From assembly GCA_039621445.1 (NCBI GenBank), contig CP154956.1, positions 95,670,406 through 95,734,405 of the forward strand: a stretch of 64,000 nucleotides of DNA, written 5' to 3'. Shown here piece by piece: positions 31,521 to 44,100 of this stretch (position 1 is its first letter; each line of letters starts with the position of its first letter). The notes beneath the pieces were generated by a model. The model made no database searches. It was not told the origin of the DNA and saw only the letters and a list, made by a program, of their open reading frames with translations. The DNA comes from Euglena gracilis (taxonomy: Eukaryota; Euglenida; Euglenophyceae; Euglenales). Position numbers and translations under genes: made by a program.

Positions 31521-32627
31521 TGGGGTTTTGGGTTCGCAGTTCAAATATAAATAATATTATTCTGAAGAATATAGTGCAAGAAATATATAAAGATGTGTAA
31601 GAACACTTGGCAGAAGTTTTGTCCGACAAATTAGGGGACAAAAATCTCCATTGCAGTCATTTGAATTGTGGCCAATACTCACACGTTGGGACATATTTAT
31701 TTTGTTGCAGAAAAGCTTGTTCATTTTAAATATTTATTTTTATTTTGTTAAGAACGAATTCAGTTAAAATAGATTCGAAACATAATTCATTCTCAAAAAG
31801 GTTTCACATGGCGCTATTATGGACACTGAACATTGGCCAGAGGTAACCAGGGTGTGACGTAGCGCTGAGCTCTTTGGGAGACCACCCCGGCCCGGCCCGG
31901 CCCGGCCCGGCCGGCGGCTCGGCCAGCTGCCCAGCCCGGGCCGGGGCCGGGGGTTGAAAAACGAGAATTTCGGCTAAAAAAAAAGGCGTGTATGGGTGGG
32001 GTAGAAGGAGGAACAAAAAAAAAAGGAGGTGACGGAATGGGGGTTTGGGGGGGGTGGAGAAGGGGCGAAAAGCGAGGGGAAACAAAGGAAAGGGCAGCTG
32101 GGGGGAGTTTTTTGGGGGGGGGGAGGGGGGGGGGGTTCTTTTTTTTTTTTTTCTTTTTGTTTTTTTTTTTTTTTTTTTTTTTGGGGCCCAAAGGCCCAAA
32201 GGCGCTGGCGGGTCGAAAAATTCTCATTTTTGGCTCAAAAACAGGTTTTCCAGGTCCAGGAGGCCAAAAAACATGGTTTCGGGCAAAATAAAAATTTTCG
32301 ATTTTTTTTTCGACTTTTTTGACCCGGAACTGACCCAGAATGGGCCAAAACGAGCCCGGGGTCCGGGTCGGAATTTTTTTTTGCACTCAAAAACACTTTT
32401 TTTATGTTCTAAAGTGGAAAAAAGTGTTTTTGAGCAAAAGAAATTCAAAATTTTGGGTCCCGACCCGCCCTCCCGACCCCCCTCGCCCAGCCGCCCTCGG
32501 ACCCCCCGCAGGGGTCCCCGAATACCCAAAACTGGCCCAAAATAGCACAAACAGGCCCCGGAAACCTCAAAAAAAAACGGTCACCCCCCCCCCCCCAAAC
32601 CTCATGATTGACCCCCTGGTTTGGGTC

Positions 32628-32760
32628 CCAACTCCTCGTCTAGCCCGAGATACGGCCAATTTACGGTTTCGGGCCCCGAACAGGCCCGAAATGGCCAAAA
32701 CTGGCAAAACTGGCCCAAAACTACAAAACGACCGTATCTCGGGCCCGGCGAGGAGTTGGC
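32628..32760. repeat. Long hairpin in intron 24
   Basis: caactcctcgtctagcccga with gatacggcc on the left is mirrored by gaccgtatctcgggcccgg with cgaggagttgg on the right. It is separated by about 60 bases rich in ggcccaaaac. Possibly a small foldback element. Confidence 0.6.
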
Positions 32761-33167
32761 CCAAACCGCGCATACCGATCGATCGGGCGTCCCAAAGTTG
32801 TGGAATGAGGTCCTCTTTACTTTTTCGCAGCTCCGCAGCTTTTTCGACACATTTCGATTTTTTTTTGATTTTTTGACCCCAGAATGACCCTGAAATTTTC
32901 CCGGGAAAAAAAACGGTAGACAACTTTTTTGCTCGGGCCATATCTCCGGACTGGCGGCTATTATGTGGGCTCGTTAGAAACTAGGGATCGTCTCCTGGCC
33001 TATAGGCCATTCACTTTGGGGGCCAGGAAATCAGGTCACAACGATAATCCGCGGGTGCCCCGGCCTATCCAGGGAGGGGGAGGGGCGGGGGGGGTCGGAC
33101 CCCCCTCCGGCCGGGGTGGTAAGCTTCGCTCTTACTCTAAAGAGATAAGAGCTCAGCGACCCCCCCC

Positions 33168-34055
33168 CATATAAGAAACCCTCTTCTACAAGAAACCCCA
33201 CCTATAAGAAACCCTTTGGGGATTTTGGGACCGACACCCACCTATAAGAAACTCCAACCAATAAGAAACCCCCTGGGAGCTCTTGGTTGGCCACCTTTAA
33301 GAAACCGCAAGAAATGCCATGTTAAACAAGAGCAGTCGAGCACAATTGTCGGATGTACACCCCCCCCCCCATTTCCTCACCCCCCTCGGAGACTGACCTG
33401 TCAGACTCACAATTCACACTCTCCAAAACTTCGGACCCAGGTTCACTGTCTGACATTACGAAAGACTGGGAGGAGGAGGAGGAAGACAAGGAGGATGGGG
33501 ACAGGCATTAGGAGCAACCTATGAGAAACTCCCAAATATAAAGCCCTCCCCGGCTTTATATTTGGACGGGATTTCAAGACCCTCAGGGGGGGCTTTATAT
33601 TTGGGGGGGGGAAATCAAATTTTCGGGTGGCCTCTATGACCTTCGGTGGCCTTCAATTGCAGCCAAATATCAATTCCATGCCAATTTTTCGTTGTGTACC
33701 TCCTATCTTTCGCAAAATGTGCAATTCTTATCCAAAATGGAGCATTTCTGGTGAAAAAAAAATGTTGTATCCACCCAATTTTTTTCTCCTTTTTCCTGAA
33801 CGACACCAGCGTCTGGCTCCATATCCGGGGGGCTTTATATTTGGGTGGCAAAACGGGGGGCTTTATATTTGGGGGGGCTTTATATTTGGGGGGGGGGGCT
33901 TTATATTTGGGGGGGGCTTTATATTTGGGGGGGGGTTACAAGAAACCTCCTGGCGGTGACCTCGAAAAGAAACCCCCACCTATAAGAAACCCTTTCGGTC
34001 AGTTTCGGAAACCCACCTATAAGAAGCGGGTTTCTTATAGGTGGGGGGGTCTCCA
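33168..34055. repeat. Inverted element with 'tataagaaaccc' arms
   Basis: Left arm: several direct copies of cctataagaaaccc. Right arm: the same motif in direct copies, then once in inverted form (gggtttcttataggtggg). The centre contains reiterated ggctttatatttggggg with its complement ccaaatataaagcc. About 890 bp; perhaps two nested elements. No target duplication found. Confidence 0.55.
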
Positions 34056-34338
34056 AATGCAACTGACTTGCTTCTTTTAAGAAGTTTGTACGAGCAACTC
34101 GCCAACTACCAATTGTCTCTCTTCGTTCCCAAAGCCGAACTATATGTGCTCGCATGGATGTGGTGATCCATCCACCAATCCAACCACCCGTCTCGTCCTT
34201 AGCATGACGATTGCCGCCTGCAAAACCACACTCCCACCTGATGCACATCCAACCACTCATCGGAGAGGACAAACCATATGCTTGGAAACAAACAAAATAC
34301 AAATGCAATAAACACACAAACAACAAATTTGGAGGAGT

Positions 34339-34499
34339 CATGGCCAGTTTCCCCCCCCCCCCCCCCGGACCCCCCCACGACCCCCCCCGGCCCCCCCCAG
34401 GACCCCCCCAGGACCCCCCCAGGACCCCCCCAGGACCCCCCCAGGACCCCCTCAGGGAGCCCCCCAGGACAGGGTCCGGGGGGGGGGGAACTGGCCATA
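34339..34499. repeat. Palindromic C-run element directly upstream of the last exon
   Basis: The left end atggccagtttcccc with a C-run and ggacc is mirrored by ggtccggggg and gaactggccat. Inside is a tandem array of an 11-12 bp unit (caggacccccc). It ends 30 bases before the exon 25 acceptor. Confidence 0.7.
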
Positions 34500-34529
34500 A
34501 GTGATTTGGAGCGCTTAATTGCGCGTTAG

Positions 34530-34653
34530 GCCCCGTCCCACCGCCGACGGGCTGTCGGTCCACGCCACGTCCTTCCTGCGCGTGTGCCTGGCGCGGCTGC
34601 CGGAGGAGCGAGCCCACGCAGAGGACCTGCTGGGCCACCCATTCCTCCTGTGA
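34530..34653 (+). CDS. Gene 1 exon 25: kinase C-terminus and stop codon
   Basis: Acceptor cgttag. PRPTADGLSVHATSFLRVCL then ARLPEERAHAEDLLGHPFLL and a TGA at 34651-34653. This is the end of subdomain XI: 'S-x-x-A-x-x-F-L-x-x-C-L-x-x-x-P-x-x-R-x-x-A-x-x-L-L-x-H-P-F-L', as in MEKK/STE11 kinases. The protein ends right after the kinase domain. It needs phase 2 from exon 24. No clear polyadenylation signal follows; the next 150 bases become T-rich. Confidence 0.85.
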
Positions 34654-34908
34654 CCCGCGTGACCCGCGTGTGGCCTCGCCCTGGCTGCCTCAAGTGGAGT
34701 TAGGAATCCCCACTTCAGGAGTGGGCTCTGACGCTTTCCTTTTATTTATTATTTATGTATTTTTTTGCATGTTAAACCTCCCTCCCCTTGTCCCATCACG
34801 AGGATGAAAACATGAACCTCGTTTTGTTCAGTTGAGAGGTTCCAGGTGTATCCACAATTTCAAATGCTCTGCCTGCCTGGTCCACCATCATGGCAAATAC
34901 CGAGAAAC

Positions 34909-34951
<43 letters not shown>

Positions 34952-37900
34952 TTTCGAGGACAGTGTTTCTGTTTGAAAAGATTGTCCAGGGGTTCTATCC
35001 TTTCATGGCCAGCAGTGGTGAAGGTCCACAGTGTTTATTAGGATTTAGAGAGTACCCCTCGACCGTTGTTTTTCCTGCACTCAAATGTTTACCACAGGAC
35101 AAATCATGAATTGGAATGCTGGTTTGCCAACTTTTCCAGCTTGCCCCTGAATAACATTTTTCCTTTAGGGGAAATCATGAAGGAGAGAGCCCAAATGTTA
35201 GACGCCTGGCAATTCACAGTTACATGTGATATTTGGTTCCCAAGTTAGCGACATATTTGCATCATTTTATGAAGCAGATGCGAAACGTTTTATTCCCGAC
35301 ATTTATAAAGCAGCAAAGAAGCACTCTTGGTGTCATTTGAGGGTGGAAGAGTTGTCAATATATATCAAAATTTTAATACATCAACATTTCATTGCATTTC
35401 CTCCCCTTTTTTTTCTAGATAATGACAATGTGTTTTTCAATGAAATCTTGAACTAAGGAGATGTGAACGAAATTTTGTTGTGCTTCTGAATTACAAGGGT
35501 TTATTGCAGTTCAATAGGGAAAAAAAGCAAGACGGCTGCTGAACACTCAACAAGTTTCCATCCCTGTTATCGTCAGCCTCAAAATTGTGCAAAAAGAATG
35601 CCAAACCTGATTTGGGGTTGATTTTGGGCACACCCTGCAACGTTTGATAAATGCACCGTTGACTCAAGGATGTGTCAACGACACACTGTGTCAAAATCAC
35701 AGCACTTACCTGAAAAAAGCCACACAATGCCACAGAAGTGCGGGCAGGTCAAAAACTGCATTTCAAAAAAATGTGAAAAAGGATGCAAAAAACTGCAAAA
35801 ACCCACAAAAAAGGTGTCATTTGATGAAAAATCACAATAAGAAGCAGCAATGTGGCGAACATTCCTAATTCTGATGTATGAAAAATTCCTGGTTTGGAGT
35901 GGCCGACAACAACCATCCCATAATCATCTACCAATCTTGATGTAAGGACATACGAGGAATCCTTTTCACCCAAGGTCGGATTTTTCGATCTTGGGGGACC
36001 TCGGGAATGTGAAAAAGTCCCCCACAAAAGAACCCCTCACGTCCTCCCGGGCAGTCCATAAGGGGCAGGATTTCTTTTTTCTCCATTAAGGACCGCCCCC
36101 ACGTCCAATGGCCGAACTGGGGCTTGAACGGGGTCAATAATCAAATAGGCAGAAAAACACATTTTTTGACATCTTGGCTGGTTTGGCAATGGTCCGGCCA
36201 AGAATCACAGTTTTCTCTCGATGTCAAACTGTTTTGTTCAAATACAGCCATTTTCCACCATTATTCTGTGGATTTTTCGTTGGGTGTACTGGGACAGCAG
36301 TTTTTTTTTTCAGTTTGCTAAGGACCACCTGGCGTCCGCACACACGCAAACCTTGGGTTCCGAGCCAGACTCCAAGTGAAAGAGTGGGTTCAGGTCAATT
36401 CTTTTCCTGCCATCAATCAAACAAATGAAGGGGCTCATGAGCAAGCCGGGTCCCATATTTGTGCAACGCGTTGTGTGAGTGTGGGTCATTTCCGCGCACC
36501 TGTGTTGCCTGCCCCCCTTCCCTTTTCTGACCCTCCTGCCCTACGCCGTCCTGCATGCAAATCTGTTGTATAGTGTGCCTGTCCCGCACAAAAAGAATGG
36601 GCAGCCAGCTGGAACCAGGGTTTTTTTTTTTAGTCTTGGACCCGGGGGGGGGTAGGGTGGGTCTGGCCAAGCCCCCCCCCCCCGGGGTCCCCCCAGAGGG
36701 GGGTGGGATATACTTTTCGGCGCCAAAGGTGCCGAAAATTTTTGAAAAGGTGCTATTTTCAGCATTTTTCGTGATTTTTGGCCTTTTTGGGGAAAAGTGG
36801 GTTGGGTCCCCCGGGACCCCCCCCGGACTCTTAAAAAAAAGCCTGGAACAGGGAAGCTTGGTTTTTCTACCATTTTGGCCAAATTGTATTTGCACAGTTG
36901 GACACCTGACGGAGACCAGGTTGCTCCTGGACTCGGTCATTTTTTTTGTTTCCAAACCAGGTTTCTTTTGAACTTATAAGAACCCCCTCCCAGGGGGCAG
37001 GTGGAGGGTCTGAGAGTTCCTGGGCAGGGTTCAATATTGGAGTAGGAGTGGTGGGAGGCGCAGCAGGATCAGCAGGAGTGCACGGGGTGAGCTGGGGGTC
37101 CGGAGCCCCCTCCTTCCACCTGCCATGGGGATGCACTCACATGCATGCACCACATGGCGCACTGTATGCACCGCGTGAGAAGAATCATTCCCAATGTGCA
37201 ATTTCCACAAATTTCTACCAAATTTGTAGTCGACTGTCATTCTTTTTTTTGCTGGTTTCCTGCAGACAGCCACCTTGGGCTTTCTGTGGGGTTTTTTTTT
37301 ACCATTTGGGGGTCACTTTTGGCCACTTTTGGCCATTTTGGGCTGCGATTGGCAATTTAGACCACTTTTGGCTGTCTGTCTGCATTTTTGGTTCATTCAC
37401 ACCAATTTTTGGCTTCTTCTTGCCATTTTTTTGCGCATTCATAGCCATTTTTGGCCGCTTTCCCCTTTTAGCCATTTTCTGACCGTTTTTTTGGCCCCTT
37501 TCGGCCATTTTGTGGCCACTTGCACAGATGCAGTGTGATGGCAAAACCAAGTGATTTGGGACAAAAACAGCTTTGATGATCCAACTCACCCAGAATACCT
37601 TTTTGTTGCAAGTTTGTAATCGATGGGTGCTTTTGCGGGCGTTTTCTCTCAATCAGTCATTTTAGGTTGTACCTGATTCTTATCCCGCGGTGCCACGTGG
37701 TGCACTCGGTGCCACGTCGCGGTGCCACACACGGTACATGGTGCATGCATGGTGCACACGGTGCGGAAGCGTCCCCCATGGGGAGTCAGAAAACCAAAAG
37801 GTGCAACTGTTTGCAGTGGCAGGGAGGGGGGAGGCTCTGAAACCCCCCCCAAACACCCCCAGAACCTCAAGTTTTTTGAAGAAGTCTGCAAGATATAGTG

Positions 37901-40887
37901 TGCTATATTTCTGTATGTGTTTTTGATGAAAAGTATTTTGTACTCATTTGTATTTTTTTTGCATTTGTTTGCATTTCTTTGCATTGCACATTTTGCGGCG
38001 CATTGTTGCACCCCCCCCCCCCCAAGGGCTGAATAGGAAACCTTGAAACCCAATGCGTGGGTTGGGTCGACCCCCTCCCCACACCCAACTAACAAGGTCC
38101 ATTGTCTTATGTAACAACAACAGTGACAAGGTCCTAGCTTATGTTATGTAACAGCAACAGCATTGAGGTGCCAGACCTCAAACAAGGTATCTTATGTTAA
38201 CAAGGATTACACTTCTCCTGCGTATGCCAGCACTGTAGGTAACGTAATTGCCGAAGGCTGTCCTGCAAAATATGCGACAGGTGGGGGGCAGCCTTTATGT
38301 GCGTCATTTGGGGGAGGGGTGATGGACATAACTCCGTCACCTTGGGGTGGGGGGGGGTTAATCCCCCAAAATACAGCAACCGGTTGCTTATATTGAGTTT
38401 CCGAAAATTGTCTCTGGAGGTTGCTTGTATTTCTGCTATTTTTATGTCGTTTTAATGAAAATATTTTTATATCACCCAGTCAGCGGGGGGGGGGGTCAGC
38501 AGAAAACTCACTTCAAAATTAAGAAATTATGCAATTTTCACACGGTTGAGATGGTTTCACACATTTGACAACTGGTTTGACATGGTTGACATAGTTTCGC
38601 GTGGTTTCACAACTTTCACACATTTGAGACCCCCCAAATATGAACAAACTTCGGCCCATACGTGAAAATTTGTCAAAAGTAAGGACTTTTTGACCTTTTG
38701 GGGGGGATTCCAGATGGACATCATTAGGAGATTATGGATACACAATTTGACACTGTGGAACTCATTGTTTTTGAATAAAAATGTTGGACAGTTGCAGCGG
38801 GTTAAACACCATCAATTCCTCGTGCGTAACTTCCAAAACGATGACGCGAAAGCGATCGGTGGTGCGGGTAGAATATAAGACACGCAAACTTGCACACGGA
38901 GGGGAGACAATCGTTCTCTTGTCAGAGGATGTATTCTACTGAACAGTACCCATTACCTGAAACTAGAATTTCTTCACCAGGCAACAGTTACAAAACTCAT
39001 GTGATCCACAATGCACAATGGTCGGCATGCACAAATGCGCATGTGAATTGCGTAGGAAAGCATGAACTTACAAGGGGTGTTAAAAAGAAGGTACATTTAC
39101 AAGCCACCGTCCTTCGTCGCACAGTGCACATTCTTTCCAGCTGGGTTGTGGATGCTCCCCCGTTTTTTTGACCTAACAGTTCCCAAATTGGCGTTTTTAT
39201 CGGACCAAACTGCTGTTTAGGTGGAGGGTGTTTTCCCCCAACCCCTCTGCCTTGGACCAGGTCACCCCCCCCACTTGCCTTTATATCAAACCTTGGTCCC
39301 AGGCCGGGGGTCCAGGTGTGGGCTTCGCCAGAAAATTGTTGTGCATCAGATGGGGGGATCAAGCTCCGGGTTGAGTGGGTGGGGGGTAGCCCCCCCCCCC
39401 CCCCCGGGATTCAAGCCTGTTCCAAGTTGAAACTGCGTCATTTTTTTGTTCATTATCATTTTTTTTTGAACTTATGATTACTTTGGCGCGTTTTTTAAAG
39501 ATGGTATAAATTTTTTTAAACGATCGCCCTTAAGAAGCGCTCTCAAGAAGAAAAAGATAACGTTTTTGACGCTTTTGAGTGAATGGCCAAATCCATTTCT
39601 GCCAAAATATGGCCATTTTCTTGGCCATTTTTTTCTGTGGATTTTCATTGAATGACGCTGAAGGACAGCCCTGTTCTTGCAGCCCCCTTGTTCTGTTCCC
39701 TTTTGCCCTGTTCTTGCAGCCCCCCCCCCCCTCAGGGCTTCCCATGCATCCCCGACCCCCCAAAATTTAGCTGGCTGCCGCCCACTGAGCAGTGGGTGGG
39801 CCCCTCCTTTTGCTTCCTGACATCGCTCGCGTAACCCCTTCCTTGCTTTTCCTTAGTTTCAATGCCTCCAGCGCCAGACCACAGGCCATAGATTCGTTTA
39901 TCCCCTGGGAAACTGTCACCTAACTACTGTACTCGTTGACTTGTCACCTACCTCTGTACTCGCTGACCTGTCACTGTGGGACCTGCCACCTACCTCTGTA
40001 CTCGCTGACCTGTCACCTGACACATTTCTCTCAAGAATTTCGATGTTTCTCCCCAAGAACACATTTCTTGAAGGTGAAAAATTGAGGGAGCGCCCACCAC
40101 TTTTTTCTCAACAAAAAGTGGTGGCGAAGAAAAGTGTCCCCAGAGGGGTACCAAGTGAATCGATGCACTGGGCCACGCGCCTGCTCAGCTCTACCCAGCA
40201 AGGTGGAGGTGCGGGCGCCGACCTGCCACGGGCCCACTGGGGCCCTCAGTTCCGGATGGCTGGCATTTGTTTCTTGACGAGGCCACCCATTTGAAACTGC
40301 ACGTTTCTTTGAACTGTTTTCAGCAATTGCGTTTTGCATCAAATCCGAAGGGGTGTCTTTTGGGGGGTATTTTTGGGACGTTTGCTGACAATTCTGGCAG
40401 AAAAGAGCTTTCCTACCTACCTGTCCCCCCCCCCGGGAAATTGTCACACTTGGGAAACTGTCACCTAAGCCCCCGTACTCGCTGACCTGTCACCTGACAA
40501 TTTTTGCTTCAAATTTCGATGTTTCTCGAGAAAATGTATTTTTCTGGAGGTGAAAAATGGAGACCTCACTCCCAGAATTTTGACCACAAAATGTGAAAAA
40601 AAATCGCCTCGTATTTCTGGGTCAGTGGGTGTTGAAAATTCATCCTTTTCCCTCTGACCCGACCCTCCCAGAGAACTGTCACTGAAGCGTACTCGCTGAC
40701 CTGTCCTTATAGGGACTTGTCACCTACCTCTGCACTCACTGACTTGTCAGGTGACAGTTTTCCGTGGGAGGGGTACAGGATCGTCCAAAAATAGGTCCAA
40801 AAAGGAGGATTTTCTACAGTGAACAAGAAAATGTCCCGAAAAAACCTTTTTTTTAACACAGGAGTTGCTGTTTGCAGGCACGGCACT

Positions 40888-41139
40888 CAGGTTTCTTTTT
40901 AAGGACAGTCCCCCCCCCCCCCCCCGGGTGGTGCTGTGGACCGGCATGGGGGGGGCAGGGCATTTCGACCCACCTGGGGGGGGGTCAGGTTTTAGCACCG
41001 GCCCAGTAATGGCCGTTTTCAAAGTAAATTTACCTGGGTCGGCAAGGCACCAGAGTCCTAACCCCCCCCCCCCCGATGGGCAGGAATCCCAGAGCACAAG
41101 CCACCCCTCTCCCCCTGGGGGTTGGTAAAAAGGAGCCTG
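40888..41139. mobile_element. hAT-like MITE related to 8589-8794
   Basis: The ends caggtttctttttaagg and aaaaaggagcctg match the terminal repeat of the element at 8589-8794. The flanks acggcact and acagcact agree at 7 of 8 bases. The interior contains C/G runs. Together the two copies define a family. Confidence 0.65.
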
Positions 41140-44100
41140 ACAGCACTCCCGGCGCACTGAGACCCCCCCCCCCCTGTGTTGCTGGGTTGGTTCCCCGGGT
41201 TGGGATTCATAGGTTCATAAGTTTTGGCCTGTTTTGATTTAGCGGGTCAAAAAAATCGAAAAAAATCGATCGTTTTGGCCTGTATTGACTGGGCCGTTTT
41301 TGGCCATTTTTTTTTGGGTCAAAAAGTTCGAGAAGAATCAAAAAGATTTTGTCCGAAACCATGTTTTTTTGGCCTCCCGGACCTACACCTGTTTTCGAGC
41401 TGAAAATGAGCGTTTTCCGACCCCCCACCCCTGTTTCCCCTGTCTGCACCCGCGCCTTCTGAGCCTCCCGAGCCGCCTCCCCCGCCTCCTCCCCCCACCT
41501 CGTCGCCAAGCAACCCTGCCCGGCGTCTGGTGGCGGATCCGGCTGGCCCGCCGTTGCCGCCTGCGGGGCCCTCGACGCCCCCCCGCCCCACCTCTGACCG
41601 CGGCCCCTCCTGGCTGGGTCGCCGAGCAGCGAGGCAGGGAACGGTGGGCAGGGCTGTGCAGGAATCCCCGCAACCCTGTGGGTGCTGACTCCCGCCACCG
41701 GGCTGTCCCGTATATCTGGAGGTGCCAGCGTTTCGGTAAAGAGTTGCCTTCCGCGCCTGAGGTGCCAAATGAATTTCCTTTGCGCGGGTGAAGGGGGTGG
41801 TCGACCCACCCCCCACCTCAACCTTCCAGAGCCCCACAGTCGAAATGATAACCACGTCTTCTTCCGAGTTCCGCAATTTTCCGCAATTTCGATGATTTTT
41901 CAGCAAGTTTCCCGCAATTATTTCCTTTTCTGCATGTTTTCGCATGAACTTGAAAATAGAAGGTGCAATGAGTTCCGGCCATTCCGCAAGGCAAGGTGGT
42001 TCACAAGGTTAGGAGGGGAACACAAGTGCATATGCTTGCATTTCTCCCTGTTTTGGCCAATTTCGGCATTTTTTGGGTTTTTTTTTCGCGTTTCTGTGTT
42101 TTCTTTGAGTTCTGCTGGGAAGAAATTTCGATTGAAATAATTTGCATCAGTGCAAAAGCTTTCGTCAAAATTTGTCATTTTTTTGCATTTTTGTCCAACA
42201 AATTCCATATTTTTGGAATCGGTATGTTCCCAAAATTACAAAAATCATTTTTTTGACTTTTTCATTGGATGCAATGTAAATGATGGTTCAAAACATTCAC
42301 CGATGTTGCTAGAAAAAATGAAATAGTATTCCGGAGGAGGTGAAAAAATTTCCCTTCGGCCAGGGAATTTCTTAAGCCGGAGGGTACCCAACACCCCGGG
42401 GGGGGTCCAGCCAGCCAGCAGCTCAAATCCAGCCAGCAGCCCAAATTCGGGCTGGGAGCCCCCGGGGGGGGGGGTCGAGTGAAATAAAGTCGGGTCCAGC
42501 CAACTGGGCTGCCCAGCTCACCTGTCCCTGCATTTTTTCCCCCTCATCACAGCTTCTTGTTTCACAGCCCCCCAGCCTTGCATTAGCTCCATCCATCAAA
42601 ATGTCGAGAAGGCAAAAATGTTTTAGAAAATTTTGTTTTTTATCGACCCAGCCCAGCCCCCTCCCCCCCCCCCAATCCCCCCGGAGGTCCAACCAGCAGC
42701 TCATTTCCAGCCAGCAGCCTTTTTGACAGCCAGAGGCTGGACCCCCCCGGAGGGGTCTATAAGAAATTCCCGGCCTCCAGCAGAAAAGTCTGCTTTCCCA
42801 ATATCAATTTCCACAAATTTCCCAAAATGCCTCCGATATCAAAAATGACCAAAGGTTTTTCTCAAAGCCAGTCGACCCCTGCACATTCGCAGGGTGAGCG
42901 GAGGAGGTCAGCCCTGGCCTGGACAGACGCCCCGCAGCACTCCGACCGGGGGGGGGGGGTGCCTTTCGGTTGAATAAGCGGCCCAGTCTGACACCCCAAT
43001 CTCACCGTTGACGGATATCCACTTGCCACTCACGCTCACCTCCACACCCCCATTGTGCGCAGGTGAGATTGCGGCTTGCACTGTCCCCGTGGCGTAATCC
43101 TGACTGACGCCACCTCCATTACTGCGGGTTGTGTTTGGCTTGCCAGCGGTGGCGTTGGCTTTGCCGTGGCGTCATCTGTGTGTCAGCGGGTTTTGCCGGA
43201 ATGCGCGCCACGCGAGATCGTGCAAAATCACATGATATGAGGCAAATGTTTTCCAGTGCCTCTCCACCCACAACAGGTTTCCAAATTTCGTTTTTCTGGA
43301 TGAAAGTGTGAAGTTCTTTTTTACTTTGGCGAACTGTCTGAGGGGCCATCAAGTGAAATCGGGTCCCTCTTGTACCATACCACGTCTGCTTAGAAACACC
43401 ACAGCCTTGTGTCAGAGCCTGTGTCCATCAACTGCCAGGTTCCTGCCTGGAAAAGTCTCAGGCTCCCCGGAAATGTCTGGATCCCCAGCCCCTGCCACAC
43501 AGCAGTTTCCCCTGGGGGGGGTTCCTTGACACAGCTGGCTCCCAGCAACTTCTGTCAACCCTTCTTTCCTTCCTTCCTTCACAAGCACCCCATCCCTCCT
43601 CTATTCTCTGCCATCAATGTCCATTCCGTCTAGGTATGGCCTGGATGCTGCTCCCAAGATATTTTCAGTGGAAGCCACTTCATCAAAGCTGGTTGGCATC
43701 TGCTTTTTCGCCCCAAAAAGGAATCTTCAGCCAAAAATTTTTGCGCGCATTGTCTTGCGTTTTGTGCTGCATATTTATCTCGTGCACACCGTCTTTATGC
43801 TTTGGGGGGCAGCACAGCATTCTGTGGTTTCTGTGGCCCAAGTCAGACTTTGCTCAAACAAGGGACGCTCTGGCACGCATTTGTGTTGTCTTGCTTCGCA
43901 CAGGTTTTCTGTGTTTGTTCACTTGCAACTCTGAAAGGCGAGACAGGTCTTTTCGCAAGAAAAAATCTGGTCCCAACACAATCAATGAGAAATCCACAGG
44001 ACAAATGGACAAAAAAAATGACCATGGGTTGATTTTGGGGAAAAGTTATGTCTGGCATTCTTGTACTGTCAACTATCCACCCAAAGCGTCAAAAAAACGG

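Larger units (their letters stand above)
31521..34529. repeat. Intron 24: long repeat-filled intron
   Basis: 31880-31950 is a ggcccggcc-rich tract. 31980-32400 is G-run DNA related, in inverted form, to about 41220-41430. 32628-32760 is a strong hairpin. 33168-34055 is an element with tataagaaaccc arms. 34339-34499 is a palindrome directly before exon 25. Open frames here consist of low-complexity residues. Confidence 0.6.
1453..34653 (+). other. Gene 1: receptor-like cyclase-homology / MAP3K fusion (25 putative exons)
   Basis: Gene span inferred from 25 GC-rich exon-like segments, all on the plus strand and in the order expected of one protein: transmembrane helix and HAMP-like region, Ser/Pro linker, class III cyclase homology, helical region, Ser/Pro linker, STE11-like kinase. 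Phases agree at 20 of 24 inferred junctions. Junctions 3/4, 16/17, 19/20 and 24/25 do not close cleanly. The 5' end is not visible and no promoter is recognisable. Exons take up about 2.7 kb of 33 kb. Known: nucleotide-cyclase domains joined to protein kinases occur in receptor guanylyl cyclases (kinase homology before cyclase) and in amoebozoan proteins. Inference: here the kinase follows the cyclase homology, so a membrane sensor may signal directly through a MAP3K-type kinase. Alternative: two adjacent genes. Confidence 0.6.

Noticed and set aside
33919-34638. 239-codon minus-strand open frame
   Set aside because: It is the shadow of exon 25 and of a C-run palindrome; long Gly/Trp/Ser repeats come from the G-rich strand.
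41464-41643. Pro/Ser-rich 60-codon exon-like segment with an AG before and a GT after
   Set aside because: Its frame is low complexity and the segment lies inside a purine/pyrimidine-rich repeat related in inverted form to 31980-32220, so no gene can be claimed.
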